Positions 54,340 through 62,113 of a stretch of 64,000 bases of DNA are shown here, in pieces. The stretch is from Bacteroidota bacterium. Lineage in GTDB: Bacteria; Bacteroidota; Bacteroidia; B-17B0; Aurantibacillaceae. Both the position numbers and the translations under genes were made by a program. The notes beneath the pieces are model-generated. The model had not been told where the DNA came from, searched no databases, and saw only the letters and a list, made by a program, of their open reading frames with translations. Within the stretch, counting starts at the first letter, position 1. The number at the start of each line of letters is the position of its first letter. The stretch covers positions 1-64,000 of the forward strand of contig JAFDYB010000086.1 in assembly GCA_018267655.1 (NCBI GenBank). Reading direction: 5' to 3'.

Positions 54340-56127
54340 TTATTTATTGCCTAATTTATTTTTTAAATCAGAAAGTGCTGAAATATCGCCAAGCGTTGAA
54401 CGCTCAACGCTCTCTTTTACTTTCTTAACGGCTTTTTTAGTTTCTTCAGCTTCAACTTTTCTATTTGTTTTTTCTGCTTTTTTAGCATCTTCTTTTACAT
54501 CTTCATGTAAGCGAGCATGTGAAACTACAATGCGTTTAGCATCTTTGTTAAACTCAATTACTTTAAAGTCAAGCACCTCTTCGTTTTTAGCGCTTGTGCC
54601 ATCTGCCTTTGCTAAATGGCGTGCAGGGCAAAAGCCTTCTACACCATATGGCAATCCAATAGTTGCACCTTTATCATTAAGTGAGGTAATTGTTCCGCGG
54701 TGGATAGAATCAACTGTAAAAATAGTTTCAAAAACGTCCCATGGATTATCTTCTAATTGCTTATGGCCTAATGATAAACGGCGGTTTTCGCTGTCAATTT
54801 CTAAAACAACTACATCCATTTTATCACCTACTTTGCAAAATTCAGAAGGATGTTTGATTTTTTTACTCCAGCTTAAATCTGAAATATGAACTAATCCATC
54901 TACGCCTTCTTCTAACTCAACAAAAACACCAAAATTAGTAAAGTTGCGTACCGAACCTGTATGCTTGCTTCCTTTTGAATACTTTTCAATAATCATGTTC
55001 CAAGGATCAGGCGTAAGTTGTTTCATTCCCAAACTCATTTTGCGCTCTTCGCGATCTAATGTTAAAACAAGCGCTTCAACCTCTTCTCCCACTTTTACAA
55101 ATTCTTGTGCACTGCGCAAGTGTTGGCTCCAGCTCATCTCACTAACGTGTACTAAGCCCTCAACACCTTGTGCTATTTCAACAAAAGCGCCGTAATCATT
55201 AATTACTACTACTTTTCCTTTTACTTTATCGCCAACTTTTAATTCAGTGCTAAGGCTTTCCCAAGGGTGTGTTGTAAGTTGCTTTAATCCAAGTGCAATA
55301 CGCTTTTTATCGTCATCAAACTCAAGTATAACAACATTTATTTTTTCATCTAATTTTACTATTTCTTCCGGATGAGTAATTCTGCCCCATGATAAATCAG
55401 TAATGTGAATTAATCCATCAACACCACCTAAATCAACGAACACACCATAAGAAGTAATATTTTTTACAGTACCTTCTAATACCTGACCTTTTTCAAGTTT
55501 AGAAATAATATCGCGTTTTTGTGTTTCAAGCTCAGCTTCTATAAGCGCTTTGTGCGATACCACAACGTTTTTAAACTCGTTGTTAATTTTCACAACTTTA
55601 AACTCCATATTTTTTCCAACATATAAGTCGTAATCGCGTATAGGTTTAACATCGATTTGCGAGCCCGGTAAAAATGCTTCTATTCCAAAAACATCAACAA
55701 TTAAACCGCCTTTTGTACGGCATTTAACGTATCCTTTTACAATTTCTTCAGAAGTTAATGCTTGATTAACTCTGTCCCAACTCTTGTTAGCACGTGCTTT
55801 TTTGTGCGATAGTAATAATTGACCGCCTTGATCTTCTGCTTTTTCAACAAAAACTTCAACCATGTCGCCAATTTTAATATCTGGGTTATAGCGAAATTCA
55901 GAAAGTGCAACTACACCATCTGATTTGTAACCAATATTTACAACCACTTCGCGGTTGTTTTTTGCTACAATTTTTCCTTCAACTATTTGAAGGTCGCTAA
56001 TTGTATTTAACGATTTTCCATACAATTCATCTAACTTTGTTTTTTCTTCGCTAGTGTAATTGTCTTGTTTTTTTCCGATTGAATCCCAATCAAAATCTGT
56101 AGTTCCCACTAAGGCTTTATCTGCCAT
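54340..56127 (-). CDS. rpsA: 30S ribosomal protein S1
   Basis: S1 binds mRNA at the ribosome and helps initiation, which matters in Bacteroidota because Shine-Dalgarno signals are weak. The 595 residues hold six S1 motifs. The first two are diverged (VVALSEFRYNPD; IEAFLPGSQID). Three classical ones follow (GLIHITDLSWGRITHP, GLVHVSEMSWSQHL, GLVHISDLSWSKKIKHP), and the sixth ends VVSHARLHED. A charged tail follows. A TACATTTG element about 95 bp upstream and a strong terminator frame it as a single-gene unit. Confidence 0.97.
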   Translation of the reverse strand: MADKALVGTTDFDWDSIGKKQDNYTSEEKTKLDELYGKSLNTISDLQIVEGKIVAKNNREVVVNIGYKSDGVVALSEFRYNPDIKIGDMVEVFVEKAEDQGGQLLLSHKKARANKSWDRVNQALTSEEIVKGYVKCRTKGGLIVDVFGIEAFLPGSQIDVKPIRDYDLYVGKNMEFKVVKINNEFKNVVVSHKALIEAELETQKRDIISKLEKGQVLEGTVKNITSYGVFVDLGGVDGLIHITDLSWGRITHPEEIVKLDEKINVVILEFDDDKKRIALGLKQLTTHPWESLSTELKVGDKVKGKVVVINDYGAFVEIAQGVEGLVHVSEMSWSQHLRSAQEFVKVGEEVEALVLTLDREERKMSLGMKQLTPDPWNMIIEKYSKGSKHTGSVRNFTNFGVFVELEEGVDGLVHISDLSWSKKIKHPSEFCKVGDKMDVVVLEIDSENRRLSLGHKQLEDNPWDVFETIFTVDSIHRGTITSLNDKGATIGLPYGVEGFCPARHLAKADGTSAKNEEVLDFKVIEFNKDAKRIVVSHARLHEDVKEDAKKAEKTNRKVEAEETKKAVKKVKESVERSTLGDISALSDLKNKLGNK

Positions 56128-56222
56128 TTTTTTAATTAAATTGTATCAAAGGTTACAAGGTGTGCTTTGAGTTGTTAATTTTTATAATTTTTCTTTATTT
56201 TACCTTGCTAAATAAAGAGCTA

Positions 56223-56230
56223 CAAATGTA
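56223..56230 (-). promoter_or_regulatory. -7 element for rpsA
   Basis: On the minus strand TACATTTG (56230 to 56223) matches TAnnTTTG. It would give a leader of about 90 nt before rpsA. Confidence 0.5.
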
Positions 56231-56322
56231 CGAAATTTATAGGGTATTTTTTATTACTTTTATTTTTTTAATTAAATGAAAATCAAATATTTATGTATTT
56301 TAACAATTAAAATAAGGGCAAT

Positions 56323-56348
56323 AAAAAAACCGCCAAAATGGCGGTTTT
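56323..56348 (-). terminator. Rho-independent terminator of the lipoprotein gene
   Basis: The stem AAAACCGCC / GGCGGTTTT (56326-56334 with 56340-56348, loop AAAAT) is followed by a T run on the minus strand. It lies just after the stop of the gene at 56371. Confidence 0.85.
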
Positions 56349-56370
56349 ATTTTAAATATTTGATATTAAA

Positions 56371-57429
56371 TTATTTACGTAATGTAACAGGGTAAGTATT
56401 GCCTAATATTCTAATTGTTGCCGAATTATCGCATGCCGGGGCGGCTGCTCCTGAAGCAAAATCAACATATCTTGGTTGGCTGTCGCCTGTAATAGTTGAC
56501 ATTAACATTCCGCCGGTTACGGGGTGCCATTCTGAAACATTTGGTGTAACGTATGGTACAACCGAATAACTTGATATTGAAGAGAAACTTTCAGGTGAGC
56601 ATAAGAAACTACGATATAATGGGGTACCTGTTGCGTTTGAAATACTATAAGTTGTATTAGCCGATTTTAAATAACCATTTGCATTTACGGTATAGTTTAA
56701 GGTAGCACCCAATGATAAAGTGCTTGTAGTATTAGGACTCCAATTAATATTACCCGTAGATGTTTGACTTGCCATTACTGCAGAGGTTGAGTTTACAAGC
56801 GATTTTGTAAATGAACCATGCCAAGTCATTGAATCAGTTGAAGCAGATCCTGATGGGTTAGGCAACCACAAACTTAAGTTTCCGGCAATTGTCCAATTTA
56901 ATGGTGTGGTGCTTTGGTTAAAGCTAATAGGCATATTGTTTGAGATCGTTAGTGTACTGCCAGGCATATTGTCTATATGATAACCGTCAACATAATAATT
57001 ATTAAATGTAATTATTGACTTGTACCCCGGATTGCGGTAAAACTGTGCCGTCCATACAGTGTTTGAAGGGCTGCTGTTAATCAATATAGAGCCGCTTCTT
57101 TTTTTACCATCAATGCAAGTAACGGTTGAGTTATACGTAATTGTTATTAATGAACCAGATGGTGCTGCAGGTGCAACTGAAATAGAAATACTTCCGCCGG
57201 TAGTTGCAGGTGCAGGGTTAAAAAATTTGCTGTTTAAATTATTCCAATTTTCAGAGGCATAACCAACAATATCATCAATTTCGTACACCAATGTATTTGC
57301 ATATACTGCATTTATTGAGGTTTGAAATTCTTGATCTAACTTAGGCGAAACTGCAGCTTTTTTACTGCACGACATGATAATTGCTGCTGTTATACACATC
57401 GCAGAAAAACTTAAAGTAATTTTTTTCAT
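56371..57429 (-). CDS. Lipoprotein of unknown function, beta-rich
   Basis: This 352-residue protein has an SpII signal ending in IIMSC (Cys21). The mature part is Ser/Thr/Asn-rich and beta-like, with paired stretches such as CIDGKKRSGSILINSS, TWHGSFTKSLVNST and TGNINWSPN, and a C-terminal half with several cysteines (FLCSPESF, PACDNSATIRI). I recognise no family with certainty. It is a single gene with its own terminator, divergent from ispE across 68 bp. A surface or periplasmic binding role is possible but unsupported. Confidence 0.75.
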   Translation of the reverse strand: MKKITLSFSAMCITAAIIMSCSKKAAVSPKLDQEFQTSINAVYANTLVYEIDDIVGYASENWNNLNSKFFNPAPATTGGSISISVAPAAPSGSLITITYNSTVTCIDGKKRSGSILINSSPSNTVWTAQFYRNPGYKSIITFNNYYVDGYHIDNMPGSTLTISNNMPISFNQSTTPLNWTIAGNLSLWLPNPSGSASTDSMTWHGSFTKSLVNSTSAVMASQTSTGNINWSPNTTSTLSLGATLNYTVNANGYLKSANTTYSISNATGTPLYRSFLCSPESFSSISSYSVVPYVTPNVSEWHPVTGGMLMSTITGDSQPRYVDFASGAAAPACDNSATIRILGNTYPVTLRK

Positions 57430-57497
57430 ATACCTTTTAATTGTAATAATTTGCGCAATTTAGCAATTATTTTGAATATTGCAAAATATGTTAAAGC

Positions 57498-58334
57498 ATG
57501 ATTTTTTATTCTAACGCAAAAATAAATATAGGTTTAAATGTAATTGAACGTTTACACAATGGTTACCACACTATAGAAACTGTTTTTTATCCCATAAATT
57601 GGGCAGATGCCATTGAAATACTTGACAAAGATGATGACAAGAATACAGATTTTAATTTAACAATTGAGGGACTGGCAATAGAAGGAAATGTAAACGATAA
57701 TTTAATTTATAAAGCTTATAGGCTCATAAAGGAGCAATATCCTCAATTACCGCCGCTTAATGTTATTCTTTATAAAACAATTCCCATGGGTGCAGGCTTG
57801 GGGGGAGGAAGTTCAAATGCCGCTTTTTTTATAAATGCCGTAAATAGCATTTTTGATTTAAACATACCCTTATCCAATCGTTTAATTATCGCATCGCAAT
57901 TAGGGGCAGATTGCGCTTTTTTTATTGAAAATAAGCCTGTTTTTGCAAGCGGTATTGGGAATATTTTCAGTAACATAAACCTTAATTTAAGCGCATACTA
58001 CATAGCGGTAGTTTATCCAAAGGTGCATAGCAATACTAAAGAGGCTTATCAATTAGTAAAACCTCAAAAAGCCAAATACAATTTAAAAGATGTGATTGAA
58101 AATTGCCCCGTAAGTGAATGGAAAAACTTTTTAAAAAACGATTTTGAAGAAGGTATTTTTAAAAAACATGCTGCCATAGCAGAATTAAAAGAAAAAATAT
58201 ATCAAAACAATGCTATTTACGCATCTATGAGTGGTAGTGGCAGTGCTGTGTATGGGATCTTTATCAAAAAACCAGAGTTGTCGTTTGTAAAAGAATATAA
58301 TTATAAACTAATTGAGCCAAAAATTGTGTGCTAA
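57498..58334 (+). CDS. ispE: 4-diphosphocytidyl-2-C-methyl-D-erythritol kinase
   Basis: IspE phosphorylates CDP-methylerythritol in the MEP route to isoprenoids. The 278 residues match the GHMP kinase family. Visible motifs are NAKINIGLNVIERLHNGYHTIE at the start (motif 1), PMGAGLGGGSSNAAF near residue 94 (ATP loop) and ASMSGSGSAVYGIF near 244. The 3' end overlaps the start of the histidine kinase gene by 7 bp, so the two are likely translated from one message. Confidence 0.96.
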   Translation: MIFYSNAKINIGLNVIERLHNGYHTIETVFYPINWADAIEILDKDDDKNTDFNLTIEGLAIEGNVNDNLIYKAYRLIKEQYPQLPPLNVILYKTIPMGAGLGGGSSNAAFFINAVNSIFDLNIPLSNRLIIASQLGADCAFFIENKPVFASGIGNIFSNINLNLSAYYIAVVYPKVHSNTKEAYQLVKPQKAKYNLKDVIENCPVSEWKNFLKNDFEEGIFKKHAAIAELKEKIYQNNAIYASMSGSGSAVYGIFIKKPELSFVKEYNYKLIEPKIVC

Positions 58335-59368
58335 AAAGTTTTTTTAAAAATAATATTTACTGGATTTGTCAGTTTACCGGCTGGTCATTTTATGTGCTTG
58401 CAAATTTCTTTTTTCAAAGCATTGACAATGCAAAATACAGTATAAAGCATTTCGAGCTTTATTTATTACTAATCCCTACGGGTGTTGTAATTACTCATAT
58501 TTATCGCATAATGGTAAAACGGTTAAATATTTTACGATTTAACCTGGCCGTTCAAATAGCATTTATTGTGTTTTTTGCCATACAAAAAGCAAATGTTTTT
58601 TTTCTATTAACAATAGTGTACAGTCGGTTTTTTAATATACCTAATCCAACAATTAGTGTTATCTACATTCTTTCTTCAATTATTAATTTTTCGGTACCGT
58701 TTCTGCTATGGAATGTTATTTATTTTGGTTTTAAATATTTTCAAAATTACAAACAAGCCGAAATTAAATCTTTAAAATATTTGGCAAGCAGCCGCGAGTT
58801 TGAATTAAATAATTTAAAATCTCAATTAAATCCCCACTTTATGTTTAATAGCATGAACAGCATTAGAGCGTTGATTGATGAAGATCCATTTAAAGCAAAA
58901 GAGGCTGTTACCAAGCTTTCAGGTATTTTGCGAAATGCTTTAATAATGAATAAAAACAGAGAGATTTTTTTAAAAGAAGAAATTCAATTAGTTGAAGATT
59001 ATTTATCACTTGAAAAAATAAGGTATGAAGACCGCTTAAATTACGAATTAATTATTTCTGAAGATGTAAAAAACATAAAAATTCCACCATTTATTATTCA
59101 ATCGCAAGTAGAAAATGCCATTAAGCACGGCATAGCTAAACTACCCGGTAAAGGGCTAATTAAAATTGAAGCATTTAAACTATCGCAGGTGCTTAAACTA
59201 AAAATTTCTAATTCGGGTAAATTAATAAATGCTACTCCCGAAACAGGCGTAGGGTTTAAAAATTCAATGCAACGTTTAGAAATACTTTATGGCTCAGCAG
59301 GTAAAATTTTTATTAGCGAATTAAATAATTTGGTAGTTGTTGATATTAATATACCTTTGAGTTATTAA
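58328..59368 (+). CDS. LytS/YehU-type sensor histidine kinase
   Basis: This is a 346-residue inner-membrane kinase. Residues about 10-140 form four hydrophobic segments with no large outside domain. The His_kinase domain follows, with LNNLKSQLNPHFMFNSMNSI (phospho-acceptor H near 171) and the ATPase part IPPFIIQSQVENAIKHGIAK. It most likely phosphorylates the LytTR regulator encoded next. The start is GTG at 58328 inside the end of ispE. The 135-bp gap before the regulator gene may hold its own promoter. Confidence 0.92.
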   Translation: MLKSFFKNNIYWICQFTGWSFYVLANFFFQSIDNAKYSIKHFELYLLLIPTGVVITHIYRIMVKRLNILRFNLAVQIAFIVFFAIQKANVFFLLTIVYSRFFNIPNPTISVIYILSSIINFSVPFLLWNVIYFGFKYFQNYKQAEIKSLKYLASSREFELNNLKSQLNPHFMFNSMNSIRALIDEDPFKAKEAVTKLSGILRNALIMNKNREIFLKEEIQLVEDYLSLEKIRYEDRLNYELIISEDVKNIKIPPFIIQSQVENAIKHGIAKLPGKGLIKIEAFKLSQVLKLKISNSGKLINATPETGVGFKNSMQRLEILYGSAGKIFISELNNLVVVDINIPLSY

Positions 59369-59503
59369 AAGTAGTTGTTACCATTTGCTAAAACATGAAA
59401 TAATATAACACTTTAAAAAGCTTGCTTAAATAGAGAGATTGAACTAATAAACATAAATAAAATACAACATACTTAATAACAACAAACAATTAAACATCTA
59501 TAT

Positions 59504-60217
59504 ATGAAAGCTGTAATAGTTGATGACGAGCGCTTAGCAAGGCAAGAGTTAAAAAACATGCTTGCGCAATTTAAAGAAGTTGAAATAATTGCCGAATGCG
59601 CAGATGCAACTGATGCTAAAGAAAAAATTAATGCTTTAAAACCCGATGTTGTTTTTTGTGATATTCAAATGCCTGGAAAAACAGGTTTAGAGCTTGCCGA
59701 AGAAGTATCAGGTATGGTTGATTTTGTTTTTGTAACTGCCTACGATGAGCATGCTATGCGCGCCTTTGAACTCAACGTAATTGATTATCTGTTAAAACCG
59801 GTTAATCCCGAGCGCTTAACAGAAACCATTAAAAAGTTAAACGTAAAAGAAAGTGGCGTAAAAAACGAAAACAATTCGCCGCTAAGCATTAATGATTTTG
59901 TTTATATTAAAGATGGCGAAAAAAGTTGGCTAATTAAATTAAAAGAGGTAAGATTATTTGAAAGTGAAGGAAACTACGTTAGGGTTTATTTTGACACTAA
60001 AAAGCCGCTTATTTTACGCAGCTTAAATAGCCTGGAAACCCGTCTCGACGAAAAAGAATTTTTTAGAGCAAGCCGTAAGCATATTGTAAATTTAAACTAT
60101 GTATCGTCTGTTGAAAATTGGTATAACGGTGGCATGAATTTAAAATTAAACGACAATAAAGAAATAGAGGTTAGTCGCAGACAAGCCGTTAAGCTTAAAG
60201 ATTTATTCGGTTTATAA
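59504..60217 (+). CDS. LytTR-family response regulator
   Basis: This 237-residue DNA-binding regulator has a receiver domain at 1-120 (VDDER at the start, phospho-acceptor D53 in FCDIQMPG, Thr in FVTAYDE and K in YLLKPV). A LytTR domain follows at about 135-235, with FVYIKDGEKSWLI, YVRVYFDT, FFRASRKHIVNLNYV and VSRRQAVKLKDLF. It pairs with the kinase just upstream. Its targets are unknown. porQ lies 43 bp downstream on the same strand. Confidence 0.94.
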   Translation: MKAVIVDDERLARQELKNMLAQFKEVEIIAECADATDAKEKINALKPDVVFCDIQMPGKTGLELAEEVSGMVDFVFVTAYDEHAMRAFELNVIDYLLKPVNPERLTETIKKLNVKESGVKNENNSPLSINDFVYIKDGEKSWLIKLKEVRLFESEGNYVRVYFDTKKPLILRSLNSLETRLDEKEFFRASRKHIVNLNYVSSVENWYNGGMNLKLNDNKEIEVSRRQAVKLKDLFGL

Positions 60218-60260
60218 CAACCTAAACAATAATTTAAAAGTTAAACCGTTAACTATAAAA

Positions 60261-61313
60261 TTGAAAAAATCAATATTAATAATCGTTATTTTAGTTGTAA
60301 CTAAATTTTATGCTCAAATTGGGGGGAATGCAACATATCGGTTTTTAGATATACCTTCAACTGCAAGAGCTGCCTCGCTTGGCGGAAGCGCTATGCCAAT
60401 TTGGGGCGATGATATTAACTTAATTTATGGCAACCCGGCAGCTTTAAATAAATTTATGCATAATCAAGTTACCCTTAACTATTGTAATTTTATTGGCGAT
60501 TTAAATTATGGATATATAGCCTATGCTTACGATTTAAAAAAATATGGAACAGTAGCCAGCGGTATTCAATTTTTCGACTATGGGAAATTTAAAGGCTACG
60601 ACGAAAACGGAAATTATACTTCAAATTTTAGGGCAGGCGATTATAGTTTAAACATGACCTATGCCAAACGTTTTGATGACACTAGTTTTAACATAGGCAT
60701 TTCTGTTAAAACAATTTTATCTCAGTTCGAAACATACAGAAGTGTTGCCAGTGCAGTTGATTTTGGCGTAAATTACCATCGCAATCGTTTTAGCGCATCT
60801 ATTTTAGCAAAAAACTTTGGTTACGTTTGGAAATCATACACCTCAACATCTACCGATAAACTACCTTTAAATTGGCAACTAGGCTTGGCCTATAAAGTTT
60901 CAAAAGCTCCATTTAGATTAACCTTAGTTTACGATTACTTGAACCAGTGGAATTTAAAATACATTAGCCCGGTTGACACAACAGGGCAAACCAATCCCTT
61001 TAATAGCAGCCCAAGTAAAATACAAGACACAAGTAGTTTTAAAAAATTTACTAAACGCTTTGGCAGCAAAGCAGATAACTTTGCAAGGCACATTACAATA
61101 GGAGCGGAAATTATACTTACAAAAAATTTTACTTTAAGAATAGCTTATAATTACCGCCGACAATTAGAAATGATTTTGCCCGACAGAAGAGGAATTAACG
61201 GCTTTAGCTTTGGATTTGGATTTAAAACGAAGCGCTTTGGCTTTAATTATGCTTTTACTAAAATGGCTTTTCCGGGTAATTCAAGTATTTTTAATTTAAA
61301 TATTTTTATTTAA
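60261..61313 (+). CDS. porQ: T9SS protein PorQ
   Basis: PorQ is an outer-membrane barrel of the PorV/PorQ family and part of the T9SS attachment complex. The 350 residues start with a signal peptide (IIVILVVTKFYAQ), then the PorQ-type opening GGNATYRFLDIPSTARAASLGG and YGNPAALN, followed by strands such as NMTYAKRFDDTSFNIG and GFSFGFGFKTKRFGFNYAF. The start is TTG at 60261. It follows the LytTR regulator and is 4 bp ahead of a small secreted protein. Distinguishing PorQ from other family members relies on the N-terminal pattern. Confidence 0.88.
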   Translation: MKKSILIIVILVVTKFYAQIGGNATYRFLDIPSTARAASLGGSAMPIWGDDINLIYGNPAALNKFMHNQVTLNYCNFIGDLNYGYIAYAYDLKKYGTVASGIQFFDYGKFKGYDENGNYTSNFRAGDYSLNMTYAKRFDDTSFNIGISVKTILSQFETYRSVASAVDFGVNYHRNRFSASILAKNFGYVWKSYTSTSTDKLPLNWQLGLAYKVSKAPFRLTLVYDYLNQWNLKYISPVDTTGQTNPFNSSPSKIQDTSSFKKFTKRFGSKADNFARHITIGAEIILTKNFTLRIAYNYRRQLEMILPDRRGINGFSFGFGFKTKRFGFNYAFTKMAFPGNSSIFNLNIFI

Positions 61314-61317
61314 TCAT

Positions 61318-61695
61318 TTGATAAAAAAATCTCTTATTCTTTTTTTTATAATTGCAGCAAGCAATTTAAAAGCACAACAAAAATGCAATTACAAATTAGA
61401 TACAACTAAATTAGTGCAGCAATGCATTAAAGCTAAATTAATTATTAAACCTAAAAGTTTAAAATGGAACGAAGTAACACCAACATCAATTTATTACCCA
61501 AAAATAAATTTTAACAGTGAATTATGCGAAATAGCAATTGAATCAATTTCTTACGGCAAAAAAACCACAAAAGGAAATTGCAAAAACACAAATGGCTGTA
61601 CGCCCGAAATAAAGTTACTTGTAACACTTGATGCAATTACTCAAAAAATAAAGTACAAAAGAAAATTAATTACGCTAATCTCAAACTATGAGTAA
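61318..61695 (+). CDS. Small exported protein of unknown function
   Basis: This 125-residue protein has a signal peptide (LILFFIIAASNLKAQ). The mature part is basic (pI clearly high from Lys content) and has five cysteines (QKCNY, QQCIKA, ELCEIA, GNCKN and NGCTPE), which could form disulfides in the periplasm. No family is recognised. The start is TTG at 61318, 4 bp after porQ, so it is probably co-transcribed and may serve the T9SS. That is inferred from position only. Confidence 0.65.
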   Translation: MIKKSLILFFIIAASNLKAQQKCNYKLDTTKLVQQCIKAKLIIKPKSLKWNEVTPTSIYYPKINFNSELCEIAIESISYGKKTTKGNCKNTNGCTPEIKLLVTLDAITQKIKYKRKLITLISNYE

Positions 61696-62113
61696 TGCAA
61701 CGTTAAAGCCGCTATGATCCTTAATATTTATACTTAGCATTAAGTAAAATTTAAAAATCGTTTACCTTTACACACTTTTTTGTACACTACCAATTTGTTA
61801 GTAAGCGCTATTTACATAGCGCAAAAACACGAAAATATAAACAATGCCGGTAAAGTGTTTTGCACTAAAATATACCTGCACTTAGCATGAGATATTTTGA
61901 CACTTATGAGATCGAAAAGCTAAAAAGAGTTTTTTAAAAAACAGTCTGTTTTGACGTTTTTTTTATGTGAAAATCGTATTTAATAATCTAAAATCGTTTT
62001 AGATTCTGTGGAACGGCATTTTAACTTATTAAAAAATTTGCTTAATCTATTGTTCTTGAGCTATCTTGCAATAGTAAAATATAAATAAAATAACCCTTAA
62101 TACTTTACCCATT
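61696..62113. other. 418-bp gap with inverted repeats and a MITE-arm remnant
   Basis: No gene is seen. The gap holds the hairpin GCGCTAT-TTAC-ATAGCGC (61805-61822), a remnant AAAATATACCTGCACTTAGCAT (61867-61888) that resembles the right arm of the element at 46020-46100, and a perfect 9-bp dyad AATCTAAAA-TCG-TTTTAGATT (61985-62005). The dyad lies about 110 bp before the PKD-repeat gene and could be an operator. It has no T run, so it is not a typical terminator. Confidence 0.5.

Noticed and set aside
54347-54889. 180-codon plus-strand frame at 54.3 kb
   Set aside because: It is antisense to the 3' part of rpsA, whose S1 domains are clear.
61910-61975. Terminator at GTTTTTTAAAAAAC
   Set aside because: The palindrome is only A/T apart from its ends, so it would not form a stable hairpin, and no GC stem is present.
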